Source: Candidatus Bathyarchaeota archaeon
Lineage (GTDB): Archaea; Thermoproteota; Bathyarchaeia; TCS64
Assembly (NCBI GenBank): GCA_014730055.1
Contig: WJIV01000295.1
Location: 1 to 6,431, forward strand
Length of the DNA: 6,431 nucleotides
Reading direction: 5' to 3'
The translations under genes were made by a program, and so were the position numbers. Shown here in pieces: positions 1-5,396 of this stretch (the first letter of the stretch is position 1; each line of letters begins with the position of its first letter). The notes beneath the pieces were generated by a model. The model made no database searches, was not told the origin of the DNA, and saw only the letters and a program-made list of their open reading frames with translations.

Positions 1-1103
1 AACTAGGAATCTACCTTGCTGAGAAGATGAGGGAATTCGGTTATGATACGTCTAAAGTTGATAATCTTTTTGACGCAATGGGAACTATAAAGGGAAAAGG
101 TAAAGGTAGAAGTTTTCTCCTGAACGGCCACATAGACCATGTCCCTATTGGAGACATAATAGATCCCTACTCCGGGAAGCTCATCGACGGAAAGAAATTC
201 GGTGTTGAGGGTAAAGTTGTCTATGGCCGTGCAGCATGCGATATGAAAGGAGCAGTAGCGGCAATGATAATGGCAGGGAAGATGATTAAGGATCTCGGAA
301 TTGAGTTAGAAGGGGACTTCAAGGTAGCAGCTGTTGCACAGGAAGAAGTGGGAGGTGCTGGAACAATGTCCACAATTGTTGATAGCCAGTTTCTCGGTGA
401 TGTTGTTCTGATTGGAGAGGCGACAAACATGGACCTAGCTCTTGGACATAGAGGGAGTATGAAGATGAGCGTGGTTGTAAAAGGAAGGGCATGCCATGCT
501 AGCGCTCCAGAGCGAGGAATAAATGCTCTCTATAAGGCAATTACTTTGATACAAAAGATCAGGAAAGAATTGGTGCCAAGATTACCAGATCATCCAATAT
601 ATGGAAAAGTTAGTCTCGTAATAACTCAGATCGAAGTAAGTCCAAAAGCATTGAATGTTGTACCTGAGGAATGTATATTCCATATTGACTGTAGAAATCA
701 CCCAAAGTTTACTGCTGAGAACCTATATGAGGAATTAAAAGATATAATTAGAAAGATAAAAACGGAAGACCCGGATTTCGATGCCATAGTCCTGCCATCT
801 ACCTTAATAAATGAGAAAAGATTCTCAGGATTCTACACTGACCCGGAGGAATTTACGGTGGTTAATGAGGCACTTGCTGCGATAACAGCGGTATACAGGA
901 AACCGGATAAGAAGGTCTGGACCTTTGCTACAGATGGTAGAATATATTCCCATCTGGGAGTACCAGTTATTGGGTTTGGGCCAGGTGAGGAAAAATTCGC
1001 ACACACCAAGCAAGATCATGTAAAGATCGAAGACTACCTTGATACAATAAAAGTATACACTTGGCTTGCCTGCAAGATATGTGGTATTAGAGAAAGCTCA
1101 TAA
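1..1103 (+). CDS. M20-family metallohydrolase (ArgE/DapE/YgeY-like), 5' partial
   Basis: This is a cytoplasmic zinc-type hydrolase that would cleave an amide bond in an N-acyl amino acid or small peptide. The frame is already open at base 3 (L-G-I-Y-L-A-E-K before the first internal Met at 27), so the true start lies upstream and perhaps 25-50 residues are missing. Counting from that internal Met, the M20 residues are all visible: metal ligands H35 and D37 in GHIDHV, bridging D72 in ACDMKG, the catalytic/ligand pair E106-E107 in AQEEVGG, ligand E131 in GEATN, and H326 in FAHTKQDH near the C-terminus. The dimerisation-domain motif around residues 153-164 (KGRACHASAPERG) closely resembles the YgeY/ArgE/DapE branch. 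Substrate cannot be assigned: deacetylase, desuccinylase and dipeptidase all share this pattern. The family is clear; the specificity is unknown. Confidence 0.9.
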   Translation, partial: LGIYLAEKMREFGYDTSKVDNLFDAMGTIKGKGKGRSFLLNGHIDHVPIGDIIDPYSGKLIDGKKFGVEGKVVYGRAACDMKGAVAAMIMAGKMIKDLGIELEGDFKVAAVAQEEVGGAGTMSTIVDSQFLGDVVLIGEATNMDLALGHRGSMKMSVVVKGRACHASAPERGINALYKAITLIQKIRKELVPRLPDHPIYGKVSLVITQIEVSPKALNVVPEECIFHIDCRNHPKFTAENLYEELKDIIRKIKTEDPDFDAIVLPSTLINEKRFSGFYTDPEEFTVVNEALAAITAVYRKPDKKVWTFATDGRIYSHLGVPVIGFGPGEEKFAHTKQDHVKIEDYLDTIKVYTWLACKICGIRESS

Positions 1104-1134
1104 AGTAAGAATCAATCATTGAATATGAGAGTAT

Positions 1135-1521
1135 ATGTCAGAGTACATGATGAAGATCGGGGAGCTACGAACTTACAGTCGTCGAATAAACCTAGTTGCG
1201 AAGGTTCTAGAAGTCGGAGAGCCCCGAGAAGTATCCAGCAGCAGCGATAATAAGATACATCAGGTAGCAGAGGTACTAATCGGTGACTCGACAGGTACTG
1301 TACTCCTAACTCTCTGGGATGAGAACGTAGGAAAATTCAATGAAGGAGAGATAGTAGAGATAGAAAACGGGTATTCAGGCACTTTTAGAGGTAGACTTAG
1401 ACTGAATATCGGAAAATACGGGAATATAAGGAAAGTTGATAAGGAAATTGAAGAAATCGATGAAGAGAATAACATGTCTGAGAGGGATTTTGGTACAAAT
1501 TTCCGTAGAAGGCGTAGATAA
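1135..1521 (+). CDS. ssb: OB-fold single-stranded DNA-binding protein (SSB, Sulfolobus-like)
   Basis: A 128-residue protein built around one OB fold (about residues 5-100). It would coat single-stranded DNA during replication and repair. From memory it follows the Sulfolobus SSB pattern: GDSTGTVLLTLWDE at 50-63 and an ENGY...F-R-G-R-L-x-L-N segment at 77-91. The three stacking aromatics of the Sulfolobus protein (W56, W75, F79) appear here as W61, Y80 and F84. After an acidic stretch (residues 103-112, rich in E and D) the chain ends in a run of five arginines, with no Gly/Arg-rich tail closed by an acidic tip. The start at ATG 1135 has only a weak GAGAG three bases upstream; ATG 1147 or 1150 would cost 4-5 residues. 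The gene lies 31 bases after the M20 gene, so the two may be cotranscribed. Confidence 0.88.
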   Translation: MSEYMMKIGELRTYSRRINLVAKVLEVGEPREVSSSSDNKIHQVAEVLIGDSTGTVLLTLWDENVGKFNEGEIVEIENGYSGTFRGRLRLNIGKYGNIRKVDKEIEEIDEENNMSERDFGTNFRRRRR

Positions 1522-1556
1522 AAAGATCAAACATTAATGAAATTTAATCTAAACTT

Positions 1557-1568
1557 GAAATCTTTTAA
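1557..1568 (+). promoter_or_regulatory. Putative BRE/TATA promoter of the phosphoglucose/phosphomannose isomerase gene
   Basis: The stretch GAAATCTTTTAA combines a purine-rich BRE-like half with the TATA-like TTTTAA at 1563-1568. Its centre is about 25-26 bases before ATG 1591, which is the usual archaeal distance from TATA box to transcription start. Transcription would therefore begin at or next to the A of ATG, giving a leaderless mRNA. No Shine-Dalgarno sequence lies upstream of the ATG, which agrees with this. Confidence 0.55.
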
Positions 1569-1590
1569 CCATTAACATGTAGAAATATAC

Positions 1591-2658
1591 ATGGAATCTC
1601 TTCTTGATGATCTTGACTATATCGCAAAAGTTGATAAAGAAAACATGTTAGGAGCTATTAGCAGGTTCCCCTCAGATGCCAGAATGACTATTAACCAAAT
1701 TAGAAATCTGAATGTTCCAGACTACTTCGAAAGGGGTTTCAATTCGTTACTTGTTATCGGAATGGGCGGATCTGCTATTGGGGGTCTTCTCTTAAAAGAC
1801 TGGCTCAGAGGAGACTGTAATATTCCAATAGATGTTTCTAGAAGTTATCACATTCCTAAATGGGTAAATCAAAAATCTCTTGTATTCGCAGTAAGTTATT
1901 CAGGAAATACAGAAGAAACCTTAAGCCAACTAGAAGAAGCCATTGAGCTAGGATGTGAGATAGTTGCGTTTTGCTCTGGTGGAGAAATAAGAGAGATAGC
2001 AGAAAAAAACGGGATCCCGATTGTGCTTTTCCCGGAAGGCTATAAGCCTAGAGCTGCAATAGCTTCACAGTTCTACAGTCTAGCGGGTATAACTCATAAG
2101 ATTGGGTTAATATCTGATGTCAAGTGGATAGATGTTCAGGAATCAATCAAGGTTGTGGAAAAACATTTAGTTACATATGATAAGGAGACACCTATAAAAG
2201 ATAATCAAGCTAAAAAACTAGCTGAGGAGATTAAGGGTTATACACCATTCATATATGGAAATAAGTTATTCAAAACAGTGGCTTACCGATTCTGTACACA
2301 GTTCAACGAGAACAGCAAGAGCCCAGCTGCGACAAATTTTTTCCCTGAAGCTTTTCATAACAGTGTACTAGCAAGTGAGGGTATTGATGAGATATTGAAC
2401 ACTATTTGCTGTATATTCTTAACGGACCCCATGGAAGTGAATCCCATTAAAAACAAAGTTAAAAATTTCAGAAAGATCCTGAATGGTAGATTTGGTAAAA
2501 TTATTGATGTAAGGGCGAGGGGAAGAGGGGAACTTGCGAGGATCATGTCTACCATCAATTTAGGAGATTTCGTTAGTGCTTATCTAGGTATTTTATACGG
2601 GAAAGATCCTAGCGAAATGGAATCAATAGTAAGACTAAAAAGAGAGTCAAAAATTTAG
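1591..2658 (+). CDS. pgi: Bifunctional phosphoglucose/phosphomannose isomerase
   Basis: A 355-residue cytoplasmic enzyme of the archaeal PGI/PMI family. It would interconvert fructose 6-phosphate with glucose 6-phosphate and with mannose 6-phosphate, linking glycolysis/gluconeogenesis to sugar-nucleotide and glycan synthesis. Two SIS sugar-isomerase domains are visible. The first carries IGMGGSAIGG (56-65) and the phosphate-binding SYSGNTEETL (102-111). PRAA at 153-156 supplies the conserved Arg (R154). By comparison with the Pyrobaculum aerophilum enzyme (Glu203, His219, Lys298), E230 in NENSK, H246 in PEAFHN and K340 in IVRLK are the catalytic residues; the 16-residue Glu-to-His spacing is identical. 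The family usually shows H-N-E after this His, but here it is H-N-S. Length is slightly above the 300-350 typical of relatives. The gene has its own promoter and probably a leaderless start. Confidence 0.93.
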   Translation: MESLLDDLDYIAKVDKENMLGAISRFPSDARMTINQIRNLNVPDYFERGFNSLLVIGMGGSAIGGLLLKDWLRGDCNIPIDVSRSYHIPKWVNQKSLVFAVSYSGNTEETLSQLEEAIELGCEIVAFCSGGEIREIAEKNGIPIVLFPEGYKPRAAIASQFYSLAGITHKIGLISDVKWIDVQESIKVVEKHLVTYDKETPIKDNQAKKLAEEIKGYTPFIYGNKLFKTVAYRFCTQFNENSKSPAATNFFPEAFHNSVLASEGIDEILNTICCIFLTDPMEVNPIKNKVKNFRKILNGRFGKIIDVRARGRGELARIMSTINLGDFVSAYLGILYGKDPSEMESIVRLKRESKI

Positions 2659-2659
2659 G

Positions 2660-2677
2660 CCCAGAATTTCCTCTGGG
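2660..2677. repeat. Inverted repeat CCCAGA-N6-TCTGGG after the isomerase gene
   Basis: Perfect 6-base arms (2660-2665 and 2672-2677) flank a 6-base loop. The repeat begins two bases after the TAG stop of the isomerase gene and its right arm touches the TATA box of the next gene. No T-tract follows, so it is a weak candidate for an intrinsic terminator. It could instead be an operator covering the BRE of the downstream promoter. Confidence 0.4.
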
Positions 2678-2686
2678 TATAAATAA
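2678..2686 (+). promoter_or_regulatory. Putative TATA box (TATAAATAA) for the 2718 gene cluster
   Basis: TATAAATAA is a strong match to an archaeal TATA element. It lies about 36 bases before ATG 2718, predicting a transcription start near 2707 and a very short leader of about 10 bases. It would drive the 2718, 3212 and probably 4082 genes as one unit. Confidence 0.5.
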
Positions 2687-2717
2687 TATGAGATAATCTA
2701 AAGCAAACGATATTCAA

Positions 2718-3215
2718 ATGGTAGTAGAGGTGGATGACTCTGGATGGGGGGACCTTATCGGGGGAGTGGTTATCGTTATGCGTCGAGTTGAGACCGGAGA
2801 AAAATACGTCGACGAAATCCCACTTGAGCTTTTCCAGGGTGAGGAGTTCAAATACCAAACTTACCTTAGATACACAACCCAGATAATTCTAGATGGCTTG
2901 GATGAGCTAGAGGTACCCATAACTGAACCAATTCACATATGTACCGGATATATTTTCAAAAAAGCAAAAGAAACTTTGAATGAACTAGGGTACTTCGTAA
3001 AAGAAGTTAAGATAATGGGTAGAACTCAGGAACTGGCGGAAGAGGAATTCCTAAAAAGTCTTGAAAAAATTGGTGTCGGTATGGTTGAAAATCTTCGAGA
3101 CATAAGAAGTTTCAATGGTTTCTTAAACTGGGTACGTGAAGACATCGAGAAGAGGGAGAATTATGTAAAAACCGGGTGGAAGAGATGGAAAGAGCACCGG
3201 GAGAGTCCAAAGTGA
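2718..3215 (+). CDS. Conserved archaeal protein of unknown function
   Basis: A 165-residue soluble protein with no signal peptide or membrane helix. I do not recognise a named family. Similar proteins, as I recall them, occur in other archaea with the same landmarks: an N-terminal acidic strand E-V-D-D-S-G-W-G (4-11) running into the hydrophobic GGVVIVM, FQGEEF at 39-44, CTGY at 75-78, and KTGWKRW at 151-157 near the C-terminus. A short strand opening with Asp-Asp followed by more strands, with further acidic and Lys/Trp motifs near the end, would fit an RNase H-like or nuclease-like fold; this is inference only. Its stop overlaps the start of the RNA methyltransferase gene in a GTGA junction, so the two are probably translationally coupled and may share an RNA-related role. 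Confidence 0.75.
   Translation: MVVEVDDSGWGDLIGGVVIVMRRVETGEKYVDEIPLELFQGEEFKYQTYLRYTTQIILDGLDELEVPITEPIHICTGYIFKKAKETLNELGYFVKEVKIMGRTQELAEEEFLKSLEKIGVGMVENLRDIRSFNGFLNWVREDIEKRENYVKTGWKRWKEHRESPK
3200..3206 (+). promoter_or_regulatory. Candidate ribosome binding site (GGGAGAG) for the GTG 3212 start
   Basis: A purine-rich GGGAGAG ends five bases before GTG 3212, inside the last codons of the upstream gene. It supports the GTG at 3212, part of a GTGA stop-start overlap, over GTG 3176 or ATG 3185 as the start of the methyltransferase. Confidence 0.45.
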
Positions 3216-4057
3216 AGTCGAAAAAAAGAAAAAATAGTCTATTTATGGCCATTCCAGCATCTATTGTATCTGAACTTAGTCACTTGAGAGAGAAGACAGA
3301 GGCTCTAGGATGGATAGGTCGAGCTGCAGCCATTTACAGGGTAGATGAAATAGTAATTTACCCAGATACTCCCGATGAATCTCTAATGATAAAATATATT
3401 TTAGGATATATGGAAACTCCTCAGTACTTGAGAAAGCATTTGTTCAAGCACCGGGATGAGTTAAGGTATGTAGGGATTCTACCTCCCTTAAGAACACAAC
3501 ATCATCCAACGAGAGACAAGGTTTCTCAACTCGAAGAAGGGGAATACAGAGAAGGCGTCGTGTTGAAGCATCTCGACGACACCTATCTTGTTGATATAGG
3601 GGTAGAGAGACCTGCTGAAATTCATGGTAAGGGTCCCTCAAAAGGAAGCAGGGTTACGGTGATGATTACAAACAAATCCCCCTTACAAGGAATTCATACC
3701 AAAAAAAGTAACTTACCTTATTACTGGGGATACAACTTGAGAGGATCAAACTACAGATTAAGTGAATTGGCCCTAAGTCCAGAGTTTGATCTAACAATAG
3801 CGACATCTAGGAATAGTGATAGCTTAACTAAATACGAAGAAGACATCCAGGGAAAATGGTCAAACTCTGAAAGAACCCTAATAGCTTTTGGATCATATAA
3901 AGATGGAGTCCATGAGATCATAAAAAAAGAGGGAAGGAGAGCTAAGGAATGCTTTCACTACATTGTAAATACTATACCAAATCAGGGGACAGAGACTGTA
4001 AGAACCGAGGAAGCGATACATGCCAGTCTCGCTTTACTCAACATGTTTAAAGAATAG
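3212..4057 (+). CDS. SPOUT-class RNA methyltransferase (putative RNA uridine-N3 methyltransferase, SPOUT1/C9orf114 family)
   Basis: This would transfer a methyl group from S-adenosylmethionine to RNA, probably a uridine in rRNA. It belongs to the archaeal/eukaryotic family that includes human SPOUT1 (C9orf114). I chose GTG 3212 (281 residues) because it forms a GTGA overlap with the upstream stop, has a purine-rich site five bases upstream, and gives the short basic N-terminus normal for the family; GTG 3176 and ATG 3185 are longer alternatives. In 281-residue numbering: HLREKT 24-29, strand plus RVDEIVIYPD about 43-52, TPQYLRKHLF 69-78, PPLRTQHHP 91-99, a beta-rich OB-like insertion about 110-155, PYYWGY 169-174, TSR 188-190, FGS 226-228, and the trefoil-knot SAM-site segment NTIPNQGTETVRTEEA 253-268. 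All are hallmark segments. No truncation is seen. Confidence 0.9.
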   Translation: MKSKKRKNSLFMAIPASIVSELSHLREKTEALGWIGRAAAIYRVDEIVIYPDTPDESLMIKYILGYMETPQYLRKHLFKHRDELRYVGILPPLRTQHHPTRDKVSQLEEGEYREGVVLKHLDDTYLVDIGVERPAEIHGKGPSKGSRVTVMITNKSPLQGIHTKKSNLPYYWGYNLRGSNYRLSELALSPEFDLTIATSRNSDSLTKYEEDIQGKWSNSERTLIAFGSYKDGVHEIIKKEGRRAKECFHYIVNTIPNQGTETVRTEEAIHASLALLNMFKE

Positions 4058-4081
4058 CTATGCAATATACCTTCAACAATA

Positions 4082-4531
4082 GTGAAACCAATGGACACGG
4101 ACGAAGCTTATATAGAATCCGAACTCAAAGGCAAGACCCTTCTTGTATACATGTACATGCTGAAGGAACCTAATGAGCCAGTAGGAGTGAGAGAAGTACA
4201 ACGTGAGCTTGGATTCAGTAGCCCCAGCGTGTCAAGTTACCACCTTAATAAACTACAAGATCTCGGGCTAGTTGAAAATGAAAGAGGAGACTATATTCTA
4301 GTAAAAGAAGTTAAGGTTGGTGTTCTCAAACAGTTTGTTACACTAGGAGGGGTTATGCTTCCTAGATACCTCTTTTATGCAGTGCTAATGACTACCATGC
4401 TGATAACTTTTCTAATTCAAAGCCCTTTATTACCTACAATAGAGACCATAACAACAATAGTAATGGGAATTGTTCCTTCGATTATTCTTTGGTATGAAAC
4501 AATTAGACTCTGGAGGGAAAGGCCACAATGA
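4082..4531 (+). CDS. Winged-helix DNA-binding protein with two C-terminal membrane helices
   Basis: A 149-residue protein with a winged helix-turn-helix at about 17-75: a first helix, VREVQRELG (36-44), the recognition helix SPSVSSYHLNKLQDLG (47-62), and a wing with VENERGDYILV. This layout matches ArsR/MarR-like transcription factors. Two strongly hydrophobic segments follow, at about 94-116 (YLFYAVLMTTMLITF...) and 121-140 (ending IILWYE), with the charged tail RLWRERPQ. The predicted topology puts both the DNA-binding domain and the C-terminus inside. It is therefore a membrane-tethered regulator with almost no external domain. The start is GTG 4082; ATG 4091 is an equally plausible alternative, and neither has a clear ribosome binding site. 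The gene lies 24 bases after the methyltransferase and 90 bases before another membrane protein, its possible partner. Regulatory target unknown. Confidence 0.83.
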   Translation: MKPMDTDEAYIESELKGKTLLVYMYMLKEPNEPVGVREVQRELGFSSPSVSSYHLNKLQDLGLVENERGDYILVKEVKVGVLKQFVTLGGVMLPRYLFYAVLMTTMLITFLIQSPLLPTIETITTIVMGIVPSIILWYETIRLWRERPQ

Positions 4532-4551
4532 GTGTTCTATTTTTCGAACAC
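4532..4551. repeat. Inverted repeat GTGTTC-N8-GAACAC
   Basis: Perfect 6-base arms (4532-4537 and 4546-4551) start one base after the stop codon of the winged-helix gene. The loop contains a run of five T. It could act as a weak hairpin terminator, or as a two-fold symmetric operator for a winged-helix protein. The heptamer TGTTCTA recurs at 4533-4539 and 4575-4581, 42 bases apart, the second copy lying just before the next TATA box. Confidence 0.4.
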
Positions 4552-4591
4552 CCCCCGAAAAGAATAGTATTGACTGTTCTAAACTCTAGCA

Positions 4592-4600
4592 TTATAAATA
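4592..4600 (+). promoter_or_regulatory. Putative TATA box (TTATAAATA) for the 4622 gene
   Basis: TTATAAATA is centred about 26 bases before ATG 4622, so transcription would start at or next to the ATG and give a leaderless message. A GAGGTG at 4605-4610 looks like a ribosome binding site, but it lies 11 bases from the ATG and upstream of the predicted transcription start, so it is probably not used as one. Confidence 0.55.
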
Positions 4601-4621
4601 ATGTGAGGTGTTAACTATTTA

Positions 4622-4999
4622 ATGACTCATAAATCAACGATATATGTGGTATTCGCTATAGCTATTGGATACTTACTGATATCAGCTGTACCAGGAAAAA
4701 TATCGATGTTAGCAGAGCCTGAATATCTGTCTACAGATGGTCCTGAGGACGGCAATATTCTGGGTATACCCGAGAATGAGACAGATAGTAATATTACTAT
4801 TTTTGAAGATTCTAACTTTACGGATAGAGGGTCATCTGAGGGCTTGTCCAGTACGGAATCATTGGAGAGAGCTCAGGAAGCCGGGGATTATTCTGAGAGT
4901 CTGAATGGTTCAAATTTAATGAACCTGGCAAAGTGGTGGACACTCGACATTCTCATTGCGTTTGGTATATATATAATAGCTAAAAACAGATTCTTTTGA
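4622..4999 (+). CDS. Small double-anchored surface protein with N-glycosylation sequons, unknown function
   Basis: A 125-residue protein of no family I recognise. Residues 6-22 form an N-terminal hydrophobic helix (signal anchor or uncleaved signal peptide). Residues 30-100 form an acidic, Ser/Asn/Glu-rich, low-complexity region. Residues 105-120 form a second hydrophobic helix, followed by the basic tail AKNRFF. The middle region carries four N-X-S/T sequons (N52, N57, N65, N95), the acceptor motif for archaeal N-glycosylation, as expected if it faces outside. The simplest topology is both ends inside with an exposed, disordered, glycosylated loop of about 80 residues. It has its own leaderless-type promoter and a T-tract after its stop. 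The neighbouring membrane-bound winged-helix gene may be its partner; that is inferred from position only. Confidence 0.72.
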   Translation: MTHKSTIYVVFAIAIGYLLISAVPGKISMLAEPEYLSTDGPEDGNILGIPENETDSNITIFEDSNFTDRGSSEGLSSTESLERAQEAGDYSESLNGSNLMNLAKWWTLDILIAFGIYIIAKNRFF

Positions 5000-5020
5000 A
5001 AAATCTAAACGATATTTATC

Positions 5021-5027
5021 TTTTTTT
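5021..5027 (+). terminator. T-tract, likely archaeal transcription terminator
   Basis: Seven consecutive T lie 22 bases after the stop of the 4622 gene. T-tracts on the coding strand are sufficient to end transcription by archaeal RNA polymerase. No stable hairpin precedes it, and in archaea none is needed. Confidence 0.5.
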
Positions 5028-5075
5028 AGTGAAGCAACAACTCTAATAATAAAGGCTAACTGAAAATAATTGTGA

Positions 5076-5092
5076 CAGATTAAACTAATCTG
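5076..5092. repeat. Palindrome CAGATTA-N3-TAATCTG
   Basis: Seven-base perfect arms around AAC. As RNA it would form a tight three-base-loop hairpin followed by a T-rich CATATTTT, so it may be a backup terminator. As DNA the 17-base symmetric site is also suited to a dimeric repressor. Confidence 0.4.
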
Positions 5093-5308
5093 CATATTTT
5101 GGTGAATCAAGCTAGTATTAGATACATTCTCTATCATTTACATAAACTGAAATAATCCGTGCTTGAAGCAAAATCCCTGAAACTATCTGAAAAGGAAAAA
5201 AGAAAACTTCCAAATATCTGCCAACTAACCTAAAAATATTTAGAATATCGTTAATAAGCAGAATTATACTATTTTTTAAGAAAATCTTATTAAATCATTT
5301 ACTTGTAA

Positions 5309-5327
5309 CCGAATAAACATAATTCGG
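5309..5327. repeat. Inverted repeat CCGAAT-N7-ATTCGG
   Basis: Perfect 6-base arms (5309-5314, 5322-5327) lie about 70 bases before the start of the LarA-like gene. This is a reasonable position for an operator controlling that gene; the binding protein is unknown. Confidence 0.35.
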
Positions 5328-5396
5328 AGAAAGGATAATTTACGTAGGACTAACAGGAAAAGTCTTTTTTCACGGACCTTATTAGAAGTATTAACC

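Larger units (their letters stand above)
5000..5396. other. Gene-free AT-rich spacer
   Basis: About 400 bases with no supportable gene on either strand. It holds a T-tract (5021-5027), three short perfect palindromes (5076-5092, 5277-5289, 5309-5327) and the upstream control region of the LarA-like gene. I see no tRNA, rRNA, CRISPR or convincing C/D-box RNA. The in-frame reading upstream of TTG 5397 stays open back to the TAA at 5277 but contains no ATG or GTG. Confidence 0.65.

Noticed and set aside
2655..2858. 67-residue minus-strand frame across the 2658-2718 gap
   Set aside because: Mostly antisense to the 2718 gene; the gap itself is explained by an inverted repeat and a TATA box.
4906..4917. 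GGTTCAAAT resembling a tRNA T-loop
   Set aside because: No acceptor stem, D-arm or anticodon arm can be folded around it, and it is inside the coding sequence of the small membrane protein.
4916..5137. 73-residue open frame on the minus strand partly inside the spacer
   Set aside because: It overlaps the 3' end of the small membrane-protein gene antisense, has no promoter or recognisable composition, and looks like chance in AT-rich DNA.
5140..5200. Three CTGAAA boxes (with another near 5060) reminiscent of C/D-box guide RNA D boxes
   Set aside because: No RUGAUGA C box at a fitting distance and no closing stem; in A-rich sequence CTGAAA is likely by chance.
5000..5396. Origin of replication or CRISPR leader in the AT-rich spacer
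   Set aside because: No repeated origin-recognition-box-like motif, no cdc6/orc1 neighbour and no regularly spaced repeats; the palindromes are all different.
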